From Gonapodya prolifera JEL478 (taxonomy: Eukaryota; Monoblepharomycota; Monoblepharidomycetes; Monoblepharidales; Gonapodyaceae), in assembly GCA_001574975.1 (NCBI GenBank), contig KQ965789.1, positions 172,788 to 236,787 of the forward strand: DNA of 64,000 bases, in the 5' to 3' direction. Under the pieces are notes generated by a model, which did no database searches, had not been told where the DNA came from, and saw only the letters and a program-made list of their open reading frames with translations. Below are positions 57,301 through 64,000 of the stretch, piece after piece. Both the position numbers and the translations under genes were made by a program. Each line of letters starts with the position of its first letter. Within the stretch, counting starts at the first letter, position 1.

Positions 57301-58336
57301 AACATAACCTTGGGTCTCAACACCGGCTGCTGCTGCTGCTGTCCCTGTGCTGGCACACCCGCCGCCAACGGTGGAAACGAGGAAACTGTGGAGGATACGT
57401 CAGTGTACCCGACGCGGGAGGCGTACGGAGGCGGGAGTGCGGTCGTGGTGGCGTCGGTGGAGGTGAAGGTGGAGGTCGAGAAGAGGAGGGATCTCACGTT
57501 GCGCTTGAAAGAAGACAGGGTGTCATGTTGTACTGTGCGAGAGTGTGGCATGGACAGGACGGAAGACATACAGGCAACCTCTCGACGGGCATCTCGAACG
57601 CAAGGCGCGGGTCTGCCGAAATGCGGCACAGCACGCGAACGAGGTTCGATGATGAGGGGGCGAGGAGGTCTGAGAGCGCGGCGGCGTCTGCATCGGAGAG
57701 GGTTGGTGTGTGGATGATGCCGCTGGTGGTGGGTGCGAGTGCGAGGTGGAGAGAGTTGGGTAAGGCGGGTAAGAGGAGAAACGGAGGAAGACATGAAGGG
57801 TAAAAGTGGTGGGAATGGGCTCACCGAGATGTGGGTGAGCCGAAGAGGTATGTGCACAGTTCCGGCAGTTGGGAGTGGAAGACCGTGAGCGCGGCTTGAT
57901 TGCGCGAGCGAACCAGCGATTCAATTCAACAAGCGCTCGTCGAGAGCACAGCAGCGCAACAAAACGCACTGTACCCTCCGCCGTCCCCGCCGAGCATCTT
58001 CTTCAGCTGCACATTGACATCCTGCGCGACTGCCGCGATCGTTGGCGTGCCCTGCGTCTGCGTTGCTGGTGCCGCAGTCCCCGTGACGCGAGAAACGAAG
58101 CCAGAGACGACGGATCCGGGCGTGGTCGATGCTGGTGCGGGTACGGTGTAGGAAGAGGTGGACGTGGATGCGCCACTCCCCGCGACGCCGCCCGCGTTGG
58201 GTCGGATCAGACGAAGGAAATCAAACGCGGGTGCGAGTGAGGCGGATGCATTCATCGCGGGGGCGGAAGGAGTGGAGAACATGGTGTGCAAGGGAGTGTC
58301 GTGGTTGCGTGCAAGGGCATTCGAGCCATCCGTCAT
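54332..58336 (-). CDS. SMPD4-like neutral sphingomyelinase 3 homologue
   Basis: Membrane-linked protein of the SMPD4 family (hydrolysis of sphingomyelin reported for animal members; the animal protein also sits at the ER/nuclear envelope). Starts MTDGSNALARNHDTPLH. Family landmarks in order: LEYYLSCFLFA (as FEYYMFYFAL), LFKAYLGYFIP (as YLSWFLP), SDFFVESAACYLTSF, VKGRVYAFL, VWAAYASPWTSP (as EMWLSYLQPWRYAP), WGDYMADNVPYYSTCLATIF (as WAPFVQENLLMYTKLF), YEPIFRS, DLTPEGRDQIKRGLR (as LTPLGRYQIINGLR), KADEFKVLVEMAGWAAPLLTAL, CYPFLRWFASE, and one C-terminal membrane helix, NLIYFLCGIVIAWLCLILLRL. Gly/Ala/Ser-rich linkers inflate the length. Around ten introns. The start codon is 31 bp from the divergent F-box gene. 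No classical DNase-I-like sphingomyelinase domain is present, as usual for this family. Confidence 0.8.
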
Positions 58337-58367
58337 TTAGTTGATTCAGTTTTTGCCACCACTCGTC

Positions 58368-59469
58368 ATGGGAAGCACGTTGATCAGCCACATTCCCCTC
58401 GAAAATCTCGCTGAAATCACCCGCTCTCTCCCCGTCCGCGCTCTGGTCCGACTCTCCTCCACAAAACGCTTCTTCCTTGGATCGTGACCATTCCCGCTGT
58501 CTGGGAGCGCTTGGACTTTTCAGACCTCTCCGCCGGACTTTCTGATAAGCGCTATGTCGAGTGTTTGGCTCAAATCGCCAGGTGGACGGCCCCTTCGTTG
58601 AAGTGCGACGTGGGGATGGCGAGGGGACTCGTGATGCTGCGGATACGGGACATGAACTTCGAAGGAACCAACGTTTCCAACTATACGCTTCTGTCAGCAA
58701 TGCAGCTACCGCGCGTTCGCAGGCTGTCGTTCCGCAATTGCTAACGTGTCGATCTTGGAAAGCTGGAGGGTAGGTTCGTGGACGACTTCAGCGGCACAAG
58801 TCGTGTAGCTGAGCAACTTTGGAATGTTGAGTCGTCCCTCCGGAGCTTGGATTTGTCCGGTAGCCCTGGTTGGCGACAAGGATCAGCGCTGACATTGTAG
58901 TTGAGGCGTTGACCCGTTTTGAAGCTATGTACCCCAACGTCACACTCAAGCCAGCAGCTTGCAAGATCTGCCGTCAAAACATTGCAGAAGCGGACGAACC
59001 TGACGCGAATCTAAGCATTGACCTCGATAGCAACACCGGAGCTGCGAAGCTTTCGACTATTCTGTGCTGTGCCTACCTAGATATGGCGCTATGCAACCTT
59101 TGCCATGTTGTTGCAGTACCGTACAATAGCTCTGACCCTGGTGCATATCGTCAAGACGTTCGGCTCATTGGGTGCGATAACTGCAGCAACAAGAGACCAA
59201 TCTGCAAAACACATCATCATAGCGACTTTCCCGTGGGGCAGACGTGCTTGGAGCGATCATGTACCGTCTTTTTCTGCCGCGCTTGCACTCTCGACAACGA
59301 TTTCAATGACATCCGTCAATGTCAATCGTGCTACGGCAGTATGTGCGATGTACACTGCGAAGAAGAGTTACCGGATGATCTCATTTACAGTCCTTGTGAT
59401 GATAAGAAGCGTCGGTTGGGAAGCTGGGGTTCCAATTCGGATCACTCGGGTGTTTATTTAGTTTCATAA
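58368..59469 (+). CDS. F-box-like protein with Cys-rich zinc-binding tail, frames interrupted
   Basis: Start MGSTLISHIPLENLAEITRS at 58368, followed by PVRALVRLSSTKRFF, a plausible F-box (substrate receptor for SCF ubiquitin ligases). The next block IPAVWERLDFSDLSAGLSDKRY is in a different frame. LPRVRRLSFRNC ends at a TAA, after which the same frame continues with RVDLGKLEGRFVDDFSG and SLRSLDLSGSPGW. A third frame gives ISADIVVEALTRFEAMYPNV and the Cys-rich tail: CKICRQN, CCAYLDMALCNLC, CDNCSNKRPICKTH, CTVFFCRAC, CQSCYGSMCDVHCEEE. The tail resembles B-box/RING-like metal binding. Two to three frame changes may be introns or decay. Confidence 0.5.
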
Positions 59470-60210
59470 ACCAGATTCCAATTAGTTTACAGGCGCTTCA
59501 GAATACCGTTCGTTTTTCTTTTCATGACAACGACTTTCCGATTCTCACATGTACACGGATGTAGTTCAAAAATTGATTGTCCACTTGGTACGGCTTCATC
59601 AAACCGACTTTCCCCGAACCTCACAGCAAACTCGCAAAAGGGAAAAGCATCAATCGCCAACTCCGGTGCTTTTACACCACCTCGTTCTAGATATACAGTT
59701 GCTCCACATTCAAAAGCATGTTCCACTGTTTTGCATTACAGGCCCCTGTCAAGGAGAGCGGCAGACTTCGCAATCCGGAGCCGAGTGAATGATTTGTTAG
59801 ACGACGATTCTGTTTGAGGATTCTTGCGGTGGTTGGCACTCGTAAGTAGCCTCCAAGAGGAATTTAATTAAAGGCTTGTTGTTTTACTATTGAATGGGGA
59901 CTGCGTGGAGTGAGTATGTAATTAGTCTGGGATTTCATGGGGTGACACAGAAACGGGTGCAAAACAGTGTTAAGTTCGGCACCTAAGTTCAATTAAGACT
60001 TCTAGTATGGTGTACATCAAGAGATAATGTTCATTTCAAAAGATGGAACATCTGCAGTGGGATTAGTACTCTGTATGTCAATTATTATCAAAGGATCATT
60101 CGACCTGACCAACGATGCAAGAATTATCAGATCTACAAATGCAGTAAAAATCTTCTTGGATTGCATCATTTGAGAGAATATGTGATTCACACGCCTTCTG
60201 GATGATGCAG
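59470..60210. other. Intergenic, 0.7 kb, no gene recognised
   Basis: Between the F-box gene and the PD-(D/E)XK-like gene, AT-richer than its flanks. Frames at 59524-59817 and 60017-60214 lack motifs. Confidence 0.5.
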
Positions 60211-60909
60211 TCACTCTGGTCCTTCCACTTCATATCGTCCACCACCAGGGCGGACAATGCTTATCCGGCCTGGCAAGAGTTCCTTCACCTTACCAGCAAA
60301 GAGCTTTGGAACGTTCTCCCCGCCAGCAAAGTACTTGATTTTGTATTTGGTTCGAGTGTCGCCATAAAGAAGCCAGCATCATTTGTTGAGAAGTCTTTCG
60401 CTCGGAGCTTCCGTTTCCGCATCTTGACCAATATTTTCTCAAACTCACGCCAAGCGGAAACCTTCGTCCTGATATGAGAGAGTCGTAGCGAATGCTTGGC
60501 CTCTACGATTGCGACCAAACCGAGTGCCTTTCCATTGTGATCAGTTGGGATAACCACTCCATCGAAATCGGTCAAAGTGGTGCCATCGGGTCGCATAATG
60601 TCGAAAGTCCACCGCTCGGTTCCAGGAAGTCCAGGGATTGCATCAAACACCAAAGTCTCGGAGCAATCAGGGACCGTATCTATCATATGCCTCGATACGG
60701 CAGCGGTGACCTCGGCCTCTATGGCTTTAGATGAGTTTTCGGTGTAGCCGATGTGAGATTGCAAGTTTTTCGAGGGCATGTCGAGTCTCCGCCACTTCTT
60801 GGAGCGTATCTGATAGCGAAGCATCGCTCGACCCGGAACATTGGCTTACGAACGGCGAGCGTGTGTGGACCCATTGTGGAACGCTGGAATGGGGTTCATG
60901 AATGGGCAT
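60211..60909 (-). CDS. Hypothetical protein with PD-(D/E)XK nuclease-like motif
   Basis: Three blocks in different frames, read minus: MPIHEPHSSVPQWVHTRS with a short coiled coil SLSDTLQEVAETRHALEKL; the longest block, ending near 60285, with SSKAIEAEVTAAVSRH, ERWTFDIMRPDGTTLTDFDGVVIP, LVAIVEAKHSLRLSHIRTKV and WREFEKILVKMRKRK; and KYKIKYFAGGENVPKLFAGKV then LLPGRISIVRPGGGRYEVEGPE to the stop at 60211-60213. DFDGVVIP followed by VEAKH fits the D-(x)n-ExK active site of PD-(D/E)XK nucleases, and the end resembles the SIVxPSGxRYEV close seen in a widespread fungal/oomycete hypothetical family. The frame changes near 60800 and 60350 may be short introns. Function unknown; nuclease activity is inference. 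Confidence 0.5.
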
Positions 60910-61409
60910 TAAACCTGACTCTGCGGCGATCCGTCATCTCACCATCTGAGACCACCTGGTGTTAGTACAGAGGTCCCACGACGTGCGATGGAGAGGCGAG
61001 AAAGCATGGTTGATGGATGGTGGTGAGCTCGGTGGGTCGATGTTTCAATGAACCTCTTGCCTAACAAAAGTGAGCACAAAGAAAAAGTACAAACCTAACG
61101 TAATCTAAATGTGGAAGTCCGTCGCCGCAGACATCACACGTTCGGAATATCCATTTTGTTTGCAGTCGAAGGCATGTCAAAAATACCGTGTTCCAGCTCC
61201 CGGGGCGGAGGAGAGGCAAGCCCTGCAATCTTGGAATGCAAATAATTTCTTCGCGCACTCAACGATGTTTTTATGAAGCAGCTGCCCCTGATCTGCTTGG
61301 ATATACCTTTATCCATTAATTTATCCGTTGACATAACAGTTCCTAAATCAAACAGTTCCCCACTCCTAACTCCATAAAAACGCACCAAACCAGCACCCCA
61401 AACACGGCA
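60910..61409. other. Intergenic, 0.5 kb
   Basis: Upstream of the GST-hemerythrin gene. Nothing recognised beyond ordinary AT-rich promoter-like sequence just before 61410. Confidence 0.5.
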
Positions 61410-63177
61410 ATGTCCGGCGGATTCCACCTGTACTCAAAGGGCTTCTGCCCCTTCACCCAGATGGCACGCATCGCGCTCACGGCCTGCGGAGTCCCCTACA
61501 CCTTCACCCGCTTCCAGCCCCAGGAACCGTTCCCAGACTGGTGGACCACCGCGTCACCGGACGGATCGTTCCCCGTGCTGCAGCTCCCAGATGGGTCCTA
61601 CACGAATTCGTCGGCGAAGATGATCGCGATCGGGAGTGAGGCTGGGAGCTCCAGGTCAACATTGTACCCCACGGCTCAGGTGGAGGAGATTAAGACATGG
61701 GAGGCAAAGCTCAGATCGGGGTTGGTCCAGCCAGCGATGAAGGTCCTCATGGCGGCCAACCCGGATATACAGGCAGAGTTCAGACCCAAGCTCAAAGAGG
61801 CAGTTTCCACCGTCACCGCGCAACTCAAGGTGAGTCGCTCAAACCAGGCCAGACGTCGGAGGCCATATGCCAGTCACTGGATGCCGTAGACCGGGTAACT
61901 GAACCCGGATCAGGCCTGCAAGCCAGAAGCCGGAGACTGGGGCCCGGGAGACAAGAGACGACATAACTCACTTTACGTTGACCTCACCCCACCAAATTAA
62001 TTAATTTCCACGTCATATTTCCCCTCCTAAGTCACGCCCTGCAGGCACATACTTCCTCGGCACGCCCGCACCGACGTCACTCGACGTGATCATATACCCC
62101 ATCCTGCAACGCTTCCCACTCATCACCTACTTCCGCGGTGTCTCCTTCACCAACGACACGATCGAGGCCTACGTTCGGGTCCTCGAATCTGACGCGGCGT
62201 TCACCTCGACCTCGTACGACATGGCTCAGATGAAGGCGTTCTTCGTCAAGAGCTTGCCAAAGATGAAGCCCATGAGTGCCGGGAGGTTGCAGCATATGGC
62301 CATCAGGAGGCAGTTCGAGAAGGCCGGGAAGCTGCATGGGGAGTTGGAGACGCTTGCGGAGGGGCAGGTGGAGAGGGCAAAAGACATTGCGAAGGAGTTG
62401 ACACGAAGGTGCGGTGATGTTTACTCCACCTCTTTAGTCTTTTCGTGGAGTATTAAATTCAATTATTGGACGATCCTCCTTGTCACTGCGACCACAGAAT
62501 CACGACTCTCGTTCGCTTCATCCAAGAGCACGCCAGCTTCGAAGAGGAAGTCGTCTACCCCGTCTTTGAAGAAATGGCACCCGGCTCCACATCGCGGGCT
62601 CACAGTGAACACGCCCACGACGCCCCCCTCCTCGAAAGGTTTGACCGCGAGTACAAGGCCGCGCTTGCCGCTGTCGAGTTGGCCCCGGGAGAAGGGGCGG
62701 TGCAGGCGGCGAAGAAGGAGTACGGCAAGTTCTCACAGGAATTGGAAAAGTGGAGGGTCGAGATGGACGAGCATATGGCGGGCGAGGAGAAGGGTCTGTT
62801 CCCCATGACGGCGCAGTTGGGCGAGCGTGAAATCGGGGTGTTCACAAATGTGAGTACCAGCGCTGCATTCTCCATTTGCAATGACAGTACTATGGCACCC
62901 ACACATTTCCCCCTCGGCCTCACCGATTATTCCCACCCACTCATCCACCCAGGTCTACTACCACTGCTCGCCCTACCGTGAGCTCCTCTTGCCCTTCGTC
63001 CTCGAGGTCCTTTCCCCGCAAGAGCGGATGCAGTACATGCACAACATCATGCTGGCCGTCGCCGAGAAGGACCCCGAGGAGTGGAAGAAAGTCGGGGGGT
63101 ACCTCAAGGCGGGGCTGAGTGCAGGTGATGTGGTGGATTTGAGGGAGCGGTTGCCGGCGTTGGCGACTGTTGTGTAA
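61410..63177 (+). CDS. GST-like / hemerythrin (HHE) fusion protein
   Basis: Exon 1 (140 codons) is a thioredoxin-fold GST N-terminal domain: MSGGFHLYSKGFCPFTQMAR, with Cys-Pro-Phe-Thr at the active-site position, VPYTFTRFQPQEP and FPVLQLPDGSYTNSSAKMI (the ES-like glutathione motif as NSS). The exon 1 donor at 61830 pairs with the acceptor ending 62031, keeping frame: GTYFLGTPAPTSLDVIIYPIL is the GST C-terminal helix with the N-capping D. The same exon continues KLHGELETLAEG and exon 3 gives RFIQEHASFEEEVVYPVFEE (HxxxE), SEHAHDAPLLERF and EMDEHMAGEEKGLFPM (HxxxEE), i.e. the His/Glu iron ligands of an HHE domain. The last exon has YYHCSPYRELLLPFVLEVLS. A single gene of about 480 residues. Likely cytosolic; a role in redox, iron or NO/O2 chemistry is inference. 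Confidence 0.82.
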
Positions 63178-63399
63178 GAAGGTGGGCCGGTTGAAAAAGC
63201 ATGTAATAAGTCTTGTCTTGCTGTTGAAAAGGTGAATCAATCAAAGTTGCAATTTGCTCTGCTGTGTAAATCTGCTCCAAATTCCTGGGCGAATTGAAAG
63301 GTGCTCGAAGGGAGTATTTCCTCCAAAGTGTTACTTCTTAAGCTCCACCGCATTACAACCGCCCCAACTGGACTATCAACTCCCGTCCATTCCCTCACC

Positions 63400-64000
63400 A
63401 TGTCGGACCCCATGAACATCGACTCCACCCCACCGCAGCCCTCCTCGTCGGCAATGCGTGCCGATCCTGACGGCAGGAAGGGAAAACACTCCGTCGTCGA
63501 TGGTGACAACTCTGCGACGGGACCGGGGGCAGCAGGAGCAGGAGGAGACAATGTAACCAAGCCGACCCGCGCCGACGACGAAATGGCAGCAAAGGAGAGG
63601 AGTTTGGCCGAGTTTCTGGTCCAGATGGATGATTTCGCGCCCGTGGTGAGTTGCTGGAAGGCTGGAAATGGGTTTGGTGGGGTGGCGGTGAAGAGAGCTA
63701 CGAACGGTTAGACTCTTGGAGCGAAATGATGGGGGCTCGGAATGATGGGCGGGGTTTGGCGAAGCTCAAAGGCTAGGTTGTTCTGAATCAACGTTCTCCA
63801 CTCGGGCAGATTCCCGACGCTGTGACGGACTACTACATCTCCCGGGCCGGTTTCGAATGCGACGATGTCCGAATGTACGTGTCCCCTCTTCTCCCCACCT
63901 CCCTTCCTCTTGTCGTCCTCACCTGCCCCTGATCCTCCCACCACTCACCCACCAGCAAACGCCTCCTCGCCCTTGCCGCCCAGAAATTCATCTCAGACAT
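63400..64000 (+). CDS. TAF10: TFIID/SAGA subunit TAF10 (3' end outside window)
   Basis: Histone-fold subunit shared by TFIID and, in fungi, SAGA. The start is at MSDPMNIDSTPPQ (63400); a disordered Ser/Pro/Gly-rich head of about 70 residues precedes the conserved SLAEFLVQMDDFAPVV, then across an intron IPDAVTDYYISRAGFECDDVR, a second intron, and KRLLALAAQKFISDI at the window end. These match the TAF10 signature LxxFLxxLEDYxPxIPDAVTxYYLxxAGFxxxDxRIxRLIxLAAQKFISDI. The rest of the fold lies outside the window. Confidence 0.93.

Noticed and set aside
57204-57857. Long minus-strand frames as an independent gene
   Set aside because: They overlap SMPD4 exons in other frames; the Ser/Thr/Arg-rich composition is a by-product of GC-rich coding sequence.
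1-64000. Reassigned stop codon (TAG read as sense)
   Set aside because: Several intact genes end at TAG, TAA or TGA exactly at the expected family C-terminus, and the interruptions also include TAA and frame changes.
1-64000. tRNA, rRNA, CRISPR arrays, retroviral or LTR elements
   Set aside because: Looked for T-loop motifs, spaced identical repeats and reverse transcriptase, integrase or capsid motifs on both strands; none was convincing.

Overview
The window is nuclear DNA of a gene-dense eukaryote, most probably an early-diverging (zoosporic, chytrid-like) fungus. Genes lie on both strands, often 30-300 bp apart, and are cut by many short GT-AG introns of about 50-100 nt. The gene content is fungal or opisthokont: large-subunit catalase, CCR4-NOT subunit 3, TAF10, U5 snRNP 40K WD-repeat protein, a CENP-S/MHF1-like histone-fold protein, annexin, an MCH-type MFS permease and ketopantoate hydroxymethyltransferase. 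No viral element, LTR element, rRNA, tRNA or CRISPR was recognised. The species assignment is inference. One assembly gap (27 N) and one single N lie in the hemerythrin gene near 12.7 kb, so some breaks described below could be assembly errors.

Layout. 0-6.5 kb: catalase 3' part (+), two tandem glyoxalase/VOC-fold genes (-) and a decayed flavin monooxygenase (-). 7-17.2 kb: an LRR protein (-), a small secreted Cys-rich protein (-), a hemerythrin HHE protein (-), a DUF2804 protein (-), and intergenic DNA with degenerate duplicated segments, a copy of the DUF2804 gene start and a second Cys-rich relic. 17.2-28 kb: glutamate 5-kinase (-) head-to-head with an inositol polyphosphate 5-phosphatase (+), a group II PLP decarboxylase (-), a broken MYND-finger gene (-) and glutaryl-CoA dehydrogenase (-), which has unusually long repeat-filled introns. 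28-38.5 kb: a short uncertain ORF, panB (+), a broken alpha/beta hydrolase (+), an extended SDR reductase (+), an MFS permease (-) and annexin (-). 38.5-45 kb: relic of a GH38 alpha-mannosidase (-), SNRNP40 (+), an IQ-motif protein (+) and MHF1/CENP-S (-). 44.8-50.2 kb: a VIT/VWA protein (-) followed by its decayed tandem copy. 50.5-64 kb: CNOT3/NOT5 (+), an SMPD4-like neutral sphingomyelinase (-), an F-box/Cys-rich gene (+), a PD-(D/E)XK-like hypothetical (-), a GST-hemerythrin fusion (+) and TAF10 (+, cut by the window end).

The genes do not form one pathway; this is ordinary fungal housekeeping sequence mixed with a notable number of broken or duplicated genes. The most novel item is the in-frame fusion of a glutathione S-transferase-like domain to a hemerythrin HHE domain. 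Next come the VWA duplicate that has lost exactly its VWA segment, the intronic array of about 180 bp units in the dehydrogenase gene, and the PD-(D/E)XK-like gene. Catalase, the VOC proteins, the two hemerythrin proteins and the GST domain suggest oxidative and electrophile stress handling, but no regulatory link between them is visible. Exon joins quoted below were inferred by eye from reading frame, GT-AG signals and family knowledge.
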